A program made the position numbers and the translations under genes. Below, in pieces: positions 38,775-48,847 of a DNA stretch of 64,000 bases (position 1 is its first letter; each line of letters opens with the position of its first letter). Source of the DNA: Parvibaculum indicum (GTDB taxonomy: Bacteria > Pseudomonadota > Alphaproteobacteria > Parvibaculales > Parvibaculaceae); contig NZ_JAASQO010000007.1 in the NCBI RefSeq assembly GCF_011762095.1, forward strand, positions 124,001-188,000, given 5' to 3'. Below the pieces are notes generated by a model. That model worked only from the letters and a program-made list of their open reading frames with translations. It had not been told where the DNA came from and made no database searches.

Positions 38775-38892
38775 CCATCGCAACGCTTCCGACGCCCGCA
38801 AGCGGCTCTTCTGGTTTGCGGGTATCTGGCTTGCCGGCGTCGTGGCGCTGGCAGCCTTCGCCTATGGCGCGCGGGCGCTGATGGGGCTCTGA
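38752..38892 (+). CDS. Small single-helix protein of the bd oxidase operon (DUF2474-like)
   Basis: A 46-residue protein (MGAMAENNHRNASDARKRLFWFAGIWLAGVVALAAFAYGARALMGL) with a basic N-terminal half and one transmembrane helix. Size, RKRLFWF-W-AGV pattern and position at the end of cioAB match DUF2474, the cyanide-insensitive counterpart of CydX. It overlaps the end of cydB by 23 bases (14 if ATG 38761 is the start), so coupled translation is likely. It probably stabilises the oxidase. Confidence 0.75.
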   Translation: MGAMAENNHRNASDARKRLFWFAGIWLAGVVALAAFAYGARALMGL

Positions 38893-38896
38893 AGCG

Positions 38897-40357
38897 CTAT
38901 TCGCCTGCCTCCCGCTCTTCCATCACAGGCACCCCGAAAGGCGAAACACCGCGCACATGGTCGTCCACACGCAAGCGGTGCTTCAGCGGCGGGAAGGCAC
39001 GCTGCGAACAGTCGAGCCGTTCGCAGAGCCGGCAGTTGACGCCGATGGGCATGGCGCCGCGCTCGTCGTCGAGATCGTATCCCTGGCTATATATAAGTTT
39101 GCGCGCATGGGCGATGTCGCAACCGAGCCCCACCACATACTGGTCGCCCGGCACGCCTATCCCCGACCCTGCCCGGCTCACCGTGCGGGCGATCGAGAAA
39201 TAGCGCGTACCGTCTTCCATCTGCACGATCTGGGAATAGACCTGCCCCGGCACACGAAAGGCGTCATGCACGTTCCATCGCGGGCAGGTGCCGCCGAAGC
39301 GCGCGAAGTGGAACCCCGCAGCCGAGAAACGTTTGGAGACATTGCCCGCATTGTCCACACGGATGAGAAAGAAGGGGATACCTTTCGCCCCGGGCCGCTG
39401 CAGCGTCGTCAGGCGATGGCAGACCTGCTCGAAGCTCGTGCCGAAACGGCGGCCCAGCAGCCGGATATCGTAATTGGTCTGCTCCGCCGTCCTGAGAAAG
39501 GCGTCGTAGGGCATGAGGAGCGCCGCCGCGAAATAATTCGCCAGCGCGACACGCATGAGACGGCAGGCCTCATCGCTGTCGAGACCGGAACTCTCGACGA
39601 TATCCTCGATGGTCCGGGATTGTTCAAAATAGCCGAGCTGATAGGCAAGCTGGAAAGAACGGCCCGGTTGATCGAGAAGTTCGGAGAGGAAGATCGTCTG
39701 GCGGTGACGGTCATAGCGGCGCAACTCGCCCGACATGATGTCGGCGGGCGCGATCCGGGTCGAGACGCCATGCTTGTCGCGCAGCGCATTGCGCAGGCTG
39801 ACATAAGGCTCGTCCGCGCTGATGCGCGCGCTCTCGTAAAGTTCCTCCGCTGCGGCATCGAGGGCGGGAAAATGGTTCTTGCGGCTGTTGATGAAGTCCC
39901 GCACCTCCTCCAGCGGCAGGCCGGGCGTATCGCTCGCATCGTCGATATCGCGATCGGCAAGGCGCTCGGCCAGCATGGCGCCGCTGGTCATGGATTCCTG
40001 ATAGGAGCGATAGAGCGTCGACACCGCATCGGCGAAGGCGGGGCTCGCCGCGGCGACCTCCTGCAGGTCCTGGATGGATAGCCCGGCATCGCGAAAGACG
40101 GGATCGGCGAAGATTTCGCGCAGCACGGTGAGAGCCCGGGCCTCGTCGTCGCCGCCCAGCGTCCTGAGGTCGACATCGAAGACTTCGGCGAGCTTCAGCA
40201 GAATCTGTACGGAAACGGGTCTCTGATTGCGTTCGATCAGATTCAGATAGCTCGCGGAGATGCCGAGATTCTCCGCCATGCGGGCCTGGGTAAGTTTCCG
40301 TTCGCGGCGAAGGCGCCTGATGCGCGGGCCGGCAAAAACCTTCTTTTCGGCTGCCAT
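38897..40357 (-). CDS. ScfR/RamB-family short-chain fatty acyl transcriptional regulator
   Basis: A 486-residue regulator. An N-terminal XRE helix-turn-helix (FAGPRIRRLRRERKLTQARMAENLGISASYLNLIERNQRPVSVQILLKLAEVFDVD) is followed by an IrrE/DUF955-like central domain and a DUF2083 C-terminus with a cysteine cluster NCRLCERLDCSQRAFP. Members sense acyl-CoA or short-chain fatty acid status and control glyoxylate-shunt or propionyl-CoA genes. Placement divergent from malate synthase and isocitrate lyase fits control of that pathway. ATG 40357 begins MAAEKKVFAG. Confidence 0.9.
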   Translation of the reverse strand: MAAEKKVFAGPRIRRLRRERKLTQARMAENLGISASYLNLIERNQRPVSVQILLKLAEVFDVDLRTLGGDDEARALTVLREIFADPVFRDAGLSIQDLQEVAAASPAFADAVSTLYRSYQESMTSGAMLAERLADRDIDDASDTPGLPLEEVRDFINSRKNHFPALDAAAEELYESARISADEPYVSLRNALRDKHGVSTRIAPADIMSGELRRYDRHRQTIFLSELLDQPGRSFQLAYQLGYFEQSRTIEDIVESSGLDSDEACRLMRVALANYFAAALLMPYDAFLRTAEQTNYDIRLLGRRFGTSFEQVCHRLTTLQRPGAKGIPFFLIRVDNAGNVSKRFSAAGFHFARFGGTCPRWNVHDAFRVPGQVYSQIVQMEDGTRYFSIARTVSRAGSGIGVPGDQYVVGLGCDIAHARKLIYSQGYDLDDERGAMPIGVNCRLCERLDCSQRAFPPLKHRLRVDDHVRGVSPFGVPVMEEREAGE

Positions 40358-40380
40358 GTGACTGACTCTCTTACAGGAAT

Positions 40381-40400
40381 CCGGATCCCGAACGATCCGG
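40381..40400. promoter_or_regulatory. Inverted repeat in the ScfR-like gene leader
   Basis: CCGGATC (40381-40387) and GATCCGG (40394-40400) are perfect 7-bp arms around a 6-base loop, 24 bases before the regulator's ATG on the minus strand. It may be a 5' UTR hairpin or an operator. Confidence 0.45.
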
Positions 40401-40403
40401 CTC

Positions 40404-40445
40404 CGCTGAAAATAATTTACAAAATTTACATTTTCAACAAAAACG
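40404..40445. promoter_or_regulatory. AT-rich divergent promoter with a TTTACAAA site
   Basis: This AT island between the regulator and malate synthase genes holds TTTACAAA (40416-40423) and a following TTTACA (40425-40430). TTTACAAA resembles the TTTGCAAA element reported for ScfR/PccR-type regulators. On the minus strand TTGTTG and AATTAT are spaced 17 bases apart as a possible regulator promoter. Autoregulation is inferred. Confidence 0.4.
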
Positions 40446-40586
40446 ACAGCGAATCTTGTCAACAACTTTACTTCAATCTTTTCAATAGCTTAGGAAATGG
40501 ACCCTCGGTCATGGACATTCGGCTGTCGTCAATGTATGACCGCCGCAAATCCAGAACCCGAGAACGGCCAGCGGAGGCGAGCAAGC

Positions 40587-42203
<1,617 letters not shown>

Positions 42204-42249
42204 AACCGGGCCCCCTCACCCCTCCCCTCCGATTACGAGGAATGAAAAC

Positions 42250-43542
42250 ATGAGCAAGACTTTCTACGACCTCATTCCCGGCGCACCCAAGGGCCGGTTC
42301 GACAATGTTGAGCGCAACTACAGCGTCGAAGACGTTGAAAAGCTGCGCGGCTCCTTCCCCATCGAGTACACGCTTGCCACGCGCGGCGCGAACAAGCTCT
42401 GGGAAGGCCTGCACACGGAAGACTACATCCACTCGCTCGGCGCCCTTTCCGGCAACCAGGCGATGCAGATGGTCCGTGCCGGCCTGAAGGCGATCTATCT
42501 CTCCGGCTGGCAGGTTGCCGCCGATGCGAACACCGCCTCCGCCATGTATCCCGACCAGAGCCTCTACCCGGCCAATGCCGGCCCGGAGCTCGCCCGCCGC
42601 ATCAACCGCACGCTGAAGCGCGCGGACGAGATCGAGCATTCCGAAGGTGGCGCGAAGCGCGACTGGTTCGTGCCGATCGTGGCCGACGCCGAAGCCGGCT
42701 TCGGTGGCCCGCTCAACTGCTTCGAAATCATGAAGGCCTACATCGAGGCCGGTGCCGCTGGCGTCCACTATGAAGACCAGCTCGCTTCCGAGAAGAAGTG
42801 TGGTCATCTGGGCGGCAAGGTGCTGATCCCGACCAAGCAGCACGTCCGCAACCTCAACGCCGCGCGCCTCGCCGCCGACGTGATGGGCACGCCGACCCTC
42901 ATCATGGCTCGCACGGACGCTGAGTCCGCGAAGCTCATCACTTCCGACATCGACGAATACGATCACGACTTCATCGACTTCGATGCGGGCCGCACGGCTG
43001 AAGGCTTCTACCGCCTGAAGGACGGCACGGGCGTCGATCATTGCATCAATCGCGGCCTGGCCTTCGCGCCTTACGCCGACCTGCTGTGGTGGGAAACGTC
43101 AGTTCCGAACCTCGACGACGCCAAGCGCTTCGCCGAAGCGGTCAAGAAGAAGTACCCGGACCAGATGCTGGCCTACAACTGCTCGCCGAGCTTCAACTGG
43201 GAAGCCAACCTGGACAAGGACACGATTGCCAAGTTCCAGCGCGAAATCGCAGCCATGGGCTACAAGTACCAGTTCGTGACGCTGGCCGGCTTCCATCAGC
43301 TCAACTACGGCATGTTCGAGCTGGCTCGCGGCTACAAGGATCGCGGCATGGCCGCCTATTCCGAGCTGCAGCAGGCCGAATTCGGCGCCGAAGGCGACGG
43401 CTACACCGCCACGCGCCATCAGCGCGAAGTGGGCACGGGCTATTTCGACATGGTGTCGGTTGCCTCCGCCGGCGGCCAGAGCTCCACGACGGCTCTCGGC
43501 GACAGCACGGAAAGCGCGCAGTTCAAGAAGTCGGCCGACTAA
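42250..43542 (+). CDS. aceA: Isocitrate lyase
   Basis: A 430-residue enzyme that splits isocitrate to glyoxylate and succinate. It shows the catalytic signature KKCGH at residues 182-186, [11 protein letters not shown] at about 84-94, [10 protein letters not shown] at 144-153 and [14 protein letters not shown] in the active-site region. Length matches the bacterial ~430-residue type. GAGGAATG precedes the ATG. The 46-base spacer after malate synthase is C-rich and may influence relative translation. A strong terminator follows. Confidence 0.97.
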   Translation: MSKTFYDLIPGAPKGRFDNVERNYSVEDVEKLRGSFPIEYTLATRGANKLWEGLHTEDYIHSLGALSGNQAMQMVRAGLKAIYLSGWQVAADANTASAMYPDQSLYPANAGPELARRINRTLKRADEIEHSEGGAKRDWFVPIVADAEAGFGGPLNCFEIMKAYIEAGAAGVHYEDQLASEKKCGHLGGKVLIPTKQHVRNLNAARLAADVMGTPTLIMARTDAESAKLITSDIDEYDHDFIDFDAGRTAEGFYRLKDGTGVDHCINRGLAFAPYADLLWWETSVPNLDDAKRFAEAVKKKYPDQMLAYNCSPSFNWEANLDKDTIAKFQREIAAMGYKYQFVTLAGFHQLNYGMFELARGYKDRGMAAYSELQQAEFGAEGDGYTATRHQREVGTGYFDMVSVASAGGQSSTTALGDSTESAQFKKSAD

Positions 43543-43571
43543 TCCGGTCGCCAGAACTTCGGACAAAAGCG

Positions 43572-43603
43572 AAGGCCGCGGGATTTCTCCCGCGGCCTTT
43601 TTT
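43572..43603 (+). terminator. Rho-independent terminator after isocitrate lyase
   Basis: AAGGCCGCGGGA (43572-43583), loop TTTC and TCCCGCGGCCTT (43588-43599) form a perfect 12-bp stem with six T residues. The stop codon of the convergent membrane protein gene lies in the T tract, so it may terminate both ways. Confidence 0.95.
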
Positions 43604-44003
43604 ATTTGCCCCGGCGGGCCAGGATCTGGAGTTCGGTGAAGATCGCCACGGCGAGCGCCTGCCCTGCGACGAAGACATAGCCGAGCGCCGTCATCTCCAC
43701 CCAACCGCCCAGCCACGCACCGAGCATCAATGCACCGCTTGCCACGATCCAGGCAATGTTGATTTCCACGACGATGGAAACGAGCGTTTCATTGATCGGT
43801 ACGCGGCGGCCCATGAGGACGAGCGCCACCATCCAGGGGATGAAAGCGACGCCAACCCAGAAAAGGGCTGCGGCGGGCAGACCGAACAACCCCGACAGCG
43901 GATCGGAGGCCGCCATCATCAGCGTTCCCATCAAACCGCTTGCCACACCGTCGAGGTAGAGCGCATTGCGCAGGGTGAACGTATTGGAAAGTACGATAGC
44001 CAT
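43602..44003 (-). CDS. Hypothetical four-helix membrane protein
   Basis: A 133-residue protein with four predicted transmembrane helices: about 12-32, 42-60, 72-95 and 103-125. It starts MAIVLSNTFTLRNALYLDGVASGLMG; the opening LRNALYLDGVASGLMG pattern recurs in small uncharacterised alphaproteobacterial membrane proteins. AGGAGA precedes the ATG. It is divergent from the XRE regulator at 44117, which may control it. No function can be assigned. Confidence 0.7.
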   Translation of the reverse strand: MAIVLSNTFTLRNALYLDGVASGLMGTLMMAASDPLSGLFGLPAAALFWVGVAFIPWMVALVLMGRRVPINETLVSIVVEINIAWIVASGALMLGAWLGGWVEMTALGYVFVAGQALAVAIFTELQILARRGK

Positions 44004-44116
44004 TTCAGGATCTCCTTCTCGCCTGTAATGAGACGATCCTTCCATCGGCTAGCGCCGCGGGTCGATTACGCGGGAGGTAATTGTTTGCTTTCCCGAGCCG
44101 GACTAGCCTTTCGGAC

Positions 44117-44917
44117 ATGGACAGGCAGACGACATCGGTGGGCGAGATGCTTCGGGACTGGCGGCAGCGCCGCCGGATGAGCCAGCTCGCCTTCGCGTGC
44201 GATGCGGAAATATCTGCCCGCCATCTGAGCTTCCTCGAGACGGGCCGCTCCATGCCCAGCCGGCAGATGCTGCTTCACCTGTCGGAACTGCTGGGGATTC
44301 CCCTGCGGGAACGGAATGCCCTGCTGATTGCGGCAGGCTTCGCGCCCATCTTTTCCGAGACGCGGCTCGACAGTCCGGATGCCGGCGCGGCGCGGCGCGC
44401 CATCGATCTCATGCTCGCCGCACATGAGCCGTTCCCCGCGCTCGCCGTCGACCGGCACTGGAACCTCGTCGCCGCCAATTCGGGCATCCCGCTCCTTCTG
44501 GCAGGCGTTTCCACCGAACTGCTGGAGCCGCCGGTTAATGTGCTGCGCCTTAGCCTGCATCCTGACGGTCTCGCACCAAGCATCGAGAATCTGGGCGAAT
44601 GGCGAGCGCATGTCTTTTCCCGCCTGCAGCAACAGTTGGAGCTGGCTCATGGCGAGGGATTGGCCACGCTGATCGCCGAGCTGGAGGCTTATCCGGGCGG
44701 CAGGAAACCGGTCGAGAATTACGATGCCGAGTTCGGCGGGCTCATCGTGCCGCTGAAGTTCCGAAGCGAGGCGGGTACGCTTTCGTTCTTCAGTGCGACC
44801 ACGGTCTTCACGACGGCCGTGGATATCACCTTTTCCGAACTGATCATCGAGACCTTTATGCCCGCCGACGATTTCACGGCAGCGGCGGTGCGCGAGATGG
44901 CGGAGCGCGCAGAGTGA
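44117..44917 (+). CDS. XRE family regulator with MmyB-like ligand-binding domain
   Basis: A 266-residue regulator. The helix-turn-helix is at residues 7-60 (GEMLRDWRQRRRMSQLAFACDAEISARHLSFLETGRSMPSRQMLLHLSELLGIP). A PAS-like C-terminal domain of the MmyB type follows (FPALAVDRHWNLVAANSGI, then LRLSLHPDGLAPSIENLGEW). Such proteins often sense fatty acids and control the adjacent divergent gene, here the small membrane protein; the downstream esterase is another candidate target. ATG 44117 was chosen over 44081. Confidence 0.88.
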   Translation: MDRQTTSVGEMLRDWRQRRRMSQLAFACDAEISARHLSFLETGRSMPSRQMLLHLSELLGIPLRERNALLIAAGFAPIFSETRLDSPDAGAARRAIDLMLAAHEPFPALAVDRHWNLVAANSGIPLLLAGVSTELLEPPVNVLRLSLHPDGLAPSIENLGEWRAHVFSRLQQQLELAHGEGLATLIAELEAYPGGRKPVENYDAEFGGLIVPLKFRSEAGTLSFFSATTVFTTAVDITFSELIIETFMPADDFTAAAVREMAERAE

Positions 44918-44963
44918 GGCAAGGTCCGATTTCGCCTACGTAAACGCTCCCTTTGCCGATAAG

Positions 44964-44991
44964 CTCTTCCCAACAAGACAAGAGGGAGGAG
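44964..44991 (+). promoter_or_regulatory. Shine-Dalgarno-sequestering hairpin in the esterase leader
   Basis: CTCTTCCC (44964-44971) can pair with GGGAGGAG (44984-44991), eight pairs including one G-U, around a 12-base loop. The 3' arm is the ribosome site for ATG 44995. A similar CCCAACAAGA string occurs in the hairpin at 63494. Confidence 0.5.
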
Positions 44992-44994
44992 AAC

Positions 44995-46140
44995 ATGTCG
45001 GACAGCAACACCGTCGATATTCAGGGAAATGTCGCGCCCGGCTTCGAGGCCGTGCGCGACGCCTTTGCAGCCAATTTTACCGAACGGGGCGATGTCGGCG
45101 CTTCCTTTGCGATCTGGAAGGATGGCGACTATCTGGTCGATCTGTGGGGCGGCCATTCAGACGCAGCGCGCACGAAACCCTGGCAGAGGGATACGCTGCC
45201 CAATGTCTGGTCGACGACCAAGGCCGTCGCCGCGCTCTGCCTCGCCCGTCTGGTGGAACGGGGAGAACTCTCCTATGACGACCCCATGGTCCGGTACTGG
45301 CCGGAATTCGGCACACATGGCAAGGACCGCCTTACCGTCGGACAGGCCATTTCGCATCAGGCCGGCCTTTCCACGCTGCGCGAGCCGCTCACGGCAGAAA
45401 ACCTCTACGACCATGACGACATGGCTGCCCGCATGGCGGCGGCCGAGCCTCTCTGGGAGCCCGGCACGCGGTCCGGTTACCACGCACTCACTTATGCCTT
45501 TATCACCGGTGAACTCGTCAAGCGCATCACCGGCAAGACAATCGGCCAGTTTCTGCGGGACGAAATCGCCGGTCCTTGGGAGGTCGACTTCTTCATCGGC
45601 CTGCCGGAGAGCGAAGAACCCCGGATCGCCGAAATGATCGCCGCGCCGAACGCGCAACCGCTCGATGCCGCCAACCTCAACGACATACAGAAACTGACCT
45701 TCGCGAACCCTGCGCCTTCCGCGACCGCGCCCAATGAACGCGCCTGGCGGGCGGCCGAGATATCCTCCGCCAATGGACGGGGTACGGCGAGCGCGCTCGC
45801 GAAGCTGTTCGGCGCCGTCGCTGCCGGCGGCACGCTCAACGGCACGACGCTTGTCGGCAAGGAGACACTTGCCCGCATGTCCGCCGAGCAGATTTCCAAC
45901 GAGGACCTTGTTCTGGGGCTTCAGGGAAGCTGGGGGGCGGGCGTCTTGCGCAATGCGGGCGGCATTCTCTATGGCCCCAATGAGCCGACAATCGGCCATT
46001 CCGGCTGGGGCGGTTCCTTCGTGGCCTGCGACCCTGTCGCCGGCATCGGTATTTCCTACGTCATGAACCAGATGGGGCCGGACCTTGCCGGGGATCCGCG
46101 CGCCATGTCGCTCCTGGCTGCATCCTACGACGCTCTTTGA
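44995..46140 (+). CDS. Serine hydrolase of the beta-lactamase/class VIII esterase family
   Basis: A 381-residue protein with the S-x-x-K nucleophile motif STTK at residues 73-76 (PNVWSTTKAVAALC) and a Tyr-containing second motif near GYHALTYAFITGEL (162-175). The C-terminal HSGWGGSFVACDP occupies the KTG-box position with His-Ser-Gly-Trp. There is no signal peptide, so it is cytosolic and more likely an esterase than a beta-lactamase. A strong GGGAGGAG precedes ATG 44995 and can be paired into a hairpin. Confidence 0.88.
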   Translation: MSDSNTVDIQGNVAPGFEAVRDAFAANFTERGDVGASFAIWKDGDYLVDLWGGHSDAARTKPWQRDTLPNVWSTTKAVAALCLARLVERGELSYDDPMVRYWPEFGTHGKDRLTVGQAISHQAGLSTLREPLTAENLYDHDDMAARMAAAEPLWEPGTRSGYHALTYAFITGELVKRITGKTIGQFLRDEIAGPWEVDFFIGLPESEEPRIAEMIAAPNAQPLDAANLNDIQKLTFANPAPSATAPNERAWRAAEISSANGRGTASALAKLFGAVAAGGTLNGTTLVGKETLARMSAEQISNEDLVLGLQGSWGAGVLRNAGGILYGPNEPTIGHSGWGGSFVACDPVAGIGISYVMNQMGPDLAGDPRAMSLLAASYDAL

Positions 46141-46182
46141 AGGCGTCGGCGGCGCCGTGCTTCACGAGCGCCGCCGGACCTC

Positions 46183-47715
46183 CTATTCCGCCGCGGCGAT
46201 GGATGCAGGCTTCCCCGTTTCCACGTTCCGGCCACCGGCGTCCAGCCGCGCCCTGGAATTGTACTCGGCGAAGTCGGGGTGCCGCGTCTCCCACCAGTAA
46301 CGGAAGGTGTAGTTCGCCCAGTTGTTGGTGACCCGCCCGCTCTCGGTCTTGTACCAGCTGGTGCAGCCGCTGGCGAAAACGGAGTTCTCGTTGTCCGCCT
46401 GAACGCGGTCGTTATAGCGCTTCTGCGCCTCCGCTTTCACGTCCAGATAGACCAGGTCGTCTTCCTGCAGCTTTTCTACGAGCCGGGTGATGTAATTCGC
46501 CTGGCACTCGATCATGAAGATGATCGAGTTGTGCCCGAGATTGGTATTGGGTCCATAGAGCATGTAGAAGTTGGGAAAGCCTGACACGCCCATGCCGTAA
46601 TGAGCCTGTGCCCCATCATGCCAGGCCTCCTTCAGATCGCGGCCGCCAAGCCCCGTTACCTTCATCGGCCCAAGGAAATGGGTCGTATCGAAGCCGGTGC
46701 CATAAACGATGGCATCGAGCGTGATCTCCGAGCCGTCCTTCAAGCGGATGCCGTTTTCGGTGATACGCTCGACGGGTTCCGTGATCACATCCACATTGTC
46801 GCGCGCCATGGCCGGCCACCACTCGTCGGAAAAGAGCACACGCTTGCAGCCCGGCTCATAGTCCGGCGTGAGCTTTGCCTGTTTTTCCGGGTCGGTGACG
46901 TGCTCCTTCATGGCCTCAATGGCGGCTTCCTTGATCTTTTCCGCGCCCTTGTGAAAGGTCAGCCACAGGAGTTCGCCCTGCCAGTAAACTTTCCAGCGCT
47001 GCAATTTCATCAGCGGCGGCATGACGCGGTAGAGCGCCTTTTCCCAACCGGCAAATTCGCGCTGCGGACGCGGCAGCACCCAGGCGGCGGAGCGCTGGAA
47101 CATGCTTACCTTCCCGGCCGTCCTGGCGATTTCCGGCACGAACTGAATGGCGCTGGCCCCGGTGCCGATGACGCCGATATGTTTCCCGGCGAGATCGTAG
47201 TCATGGTTCCACTTCGCCGAGTGCCAGCTTTCTCCCTTGAAGTCCTCCCGGCCCGGAATATTCGGATAAAGGGGGTGATGGAGCTGCCCCGATCCGGCAA
47301 CGAACACGTTGGCCTCGAACTCACGGTCGCCGCTCTTCAGGCGCCAGAGCCCCGCCCGCTCGTCGAAACGAGCCTCGTCGATTTCCGTATTGAGGCTCAG
47401 ATGCGGGCGCAGGCCGAATTCATCCACCACACGTTCCAGATAGGTCTTGAGGTCGGTAGAGCGCACATATTTCTTTTCCCAGTCCGGCTCCATCGCAAAG
47501 GAGAACTGGTACATGTGCAAAGGCACGTCGCAGGAGCAACCGGGATAGGTGTTCTCCCGCCAGGTCCCGCCGATCTCGCCGGCCTTCTCATAGATGGTGA
47601 AGTCGTTGAAGCCTGCCTGCTTCAGCTTGATGCCCATACAGATGCCGGCCACACCGGCACCCAATATGGCGATACGCGGCGCAGGCGCCGCTTCGATCTT
47701 TTCCGCTACCGACAT
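46183..47715 (-). CDS. Baeyer-Villiger type flavin monooxygenase
   Basis: A 510-residue class B monooxygenase. The first Rossmann motif is GAGVAG (19-24), the BVMO fingerprint is FKGESWHSAKW (159-169, FxGxxxHxxxW form) and the NADPH motif is GTGASA (184-189). It should insert oxygen beside a ketone using FAD, NADPH and O2, fitting ketone or cyclic-ketone degradation. ATG 47715 is preceded by GGGAGGG; an upstream in-frame ATG at 47727 is less likely. It is divergent from the RraA-like gene, with a long palindrome between. Confidence 0.92.
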   Translation of the reverse strand: MSVAEKIEAAPAPRIAILGAGVAGICMGIKLKQAGFNDFTIYEKAGEIGGTWRENTYPGCSCDVPLHMYQFSFAMEPDWEKKYVRSTDLKTYLERVVDEFGLRPHLSLNTEIDEARFDERAGLWRLKSGDREFEANVFVAGSGQLHHPLYPNIPGREDFKGESWHSAKWNHDYDLAGKHIGVIGTGASAIQFVPEIARTAGKVSMFQRSAAWVLPRPQREFAGWEKALYRVMPPLMKLQRWKVYWQGELLWLTFHKGAEKIKEAAIEAMKEHVTDPEKQAKLTPDYEPGCKRVLFSDEWWPAMARDNVDVITEPVERITENGIRLKDGSEITLDAIVYGTGFDTTHFLGPMKVTGLGGRDLKEAWHDGAQAHYGMGVSGFPNFYMLYGPNTNLGHNSIIFMIECQANYITRLVEKLQEDDLVYLDVKAEAQKRYNDRVQADNENSVFASGCTSWYKTESGRVTNNWANYTFRYWWETRHPDFAEYNSRARLDAGGRNVETGKPASIAAAE

Positions 47716-47822
47716 TTTCCCTCCCACCCGGCGCAGTGCCGGGGTCGTATGAAATGCAGGCAGGATATGGCCGCTTTTTCTTCGCGCCGCGGCCTATTCC
47801 GGCCGGTCTTCTGATATTAGTA

Positions 47823-47845
47823 GCAAAAAGCGTATCGCCTTTTGC
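47823..47845. promoter_or_regulatory. 23-bp palindrome between the BVMO and RraA-like genes
   Basis: GCAAAAAGCG (47823-47832), TAT, CGCCTTTTGC (47836-47845): 9 of 10 arm positions match. It sits between two divergent genes and could be an operator or a leader hairpin for the plus-strand gene. Confidence 0.5.
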
Positions 47846-47886
47846 GGTGAGCGCAACCGCGCAACTCCAGAAGCAGAGGACACCCC

Positions 47887-48390
47887 ATGGCAACCGGCCC
47901 CGACGCAACGTCAGCACCCGCCACCACAGACCTTTCCGACGAGTTTTCCGACCGGCTTCAATATGCCGAACCGGTTTTTGCCGATTTCGGCGGCGTGCTG
48001 GCTTTTTGCGGCGAGATCGTCACGCTGGCCGCTTTCGAGGACAATACGAAAGTCCGCGAGGCCGTGGAAAGGGAAGGCAAGGGCCGTGTGCTCGTGGTGG
48101 ATGGCGGCGGGTCCATGCGCTGCGCCCTTTTCGGCGGCAATCTCGGCGAGCTGGCGGAGCAAAACGGCTGGGCCGGGGTAATCGTCAATGGCTGCATACG
48201 CGACACCGCCGAGCTCGAAGACTGCGCGATCGGCATCAAGGCCCTGGCGGCGCATCCGCGCAAGAGCGAGAAGCGGGGCCTCGGCGAATTTGGAAAAGCG
48301 TTTCGGTTCGCGGGCGTGACTTTCCGCCCGGGCGCATGGGTCTATGCGGACGGAGACGGCATTGTCGTCGCCGACGAGAAGCTCGCCTGA
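47887..48390 (+). CDS. rraA: RraA family protein (RNase E activity regulator-like)
   Basis: A 167-residue protein. It contains the family core [55 protein letters not shown]. RraA trimers inhibit RNase E; the related class II HMG/CHA aldolases use an Asp plus an Arg-Asp (D-x20-R-D) for metal. Here Arg-Asp is present in GCIRD, but the position 20 residues before is Gly, so aldolase activity is doubtful and the RraA call is preferred. N-terminal [22 protein letters not shown] is typical. It is divergent from the BVMO. Confidence 0.85.
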   Translation: MATGPDATSAPATTDLSDEFSDRLQYAEPVFADFGGVLAFCGEIVTLAAFEDNTKVREAVEREGKGRVLVVDGGGSMRCALFGGNLGELAEQNGWAGVIVNGCIRDTAELEDCAIGIKALAAHPRKSEKRGLGEFGKAFRFAGVTFRPGAWVYADGDGIVVADEKLA

Positions 48391-48412
48391 GGCACCGGAC
48401 TCCCGGCGGGCG

Positions 48413-48589
48413 TCAGAAAATCAGGTCTTTAAGCTTCCACAACGCCAGTACGACCGTCGCCGCCGAGAGCAGCATTCCGCCGCTGACGAATATCACGTCA
48501 ACCGGCCGAAGAGGTTCCATCTCGTCGAAGTCGCCTTGCCCATCGCGCTGATCGAGACTTTTGACCGGCCGCACACCCATTTGCCGCAT
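48413..48589 (-). CDS. Small single-pass membrane protein
   Basis: ATG 48589 to TGA 48413 encodes 58 residues. The N-terminal half is hydrophilic (MRQMGVRPVKSLDQRDGQGD, then FDEMEPLRP). One hydrophobic helix follows (VDVIFVSGGMLLSAATVVLALW) and a charged end, KLKDLIF. The ribosome site is strong: GGAGG followed by AGGG within 14 bases of the ATG. It is convergent with the RraA-like gene. I do not recognise a family; the clear start signal and helix argue it is real. Confidence 0.6.
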   Translation of the reverse strand: MRQMGVRPVKSLDQRDGQGDFDEMEPLRPVDVIFVSGGMLLSAATVVLALWKLKDLIF

Positions 48590-48847
48590 GTCACCCTATC
48601 CTCCGAAAACATCCCCACCCCCGGGGACATGCCCTACATCGTGCCAGAAGAAATGCGCAGGGACTTTATGACAGGAAAATAACATCCGGCATGGTTACCA
48701 ATCCATTCGAATTGGTGTTCAAAGTAAAAAAAGGGCAAACAAGTGGGGCTCCCGCTATTCCGCACCGTGGCAGCCTGTCCCGGCGGAGGAATATTGCGGG
48801 CTCTTTCCGGGGACATTAAGGCGAATCACCCTCACACCCCGGTCTAC

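Noticed and set aside
38897-40465. A 36-residue N-terminal extension of the ScfR-like regulator
   Set aside because: It would run through the inverted repeat and AT-rich promoter; the conserved helix-turn-helix begins just after ATG 40357.
44995-46140. Beta-lactamase resistance gene
   Set aside because: SxxK is shared with esterases; there is no signal peptide and no clear KTG motif, so class VIII esterase is more likely.
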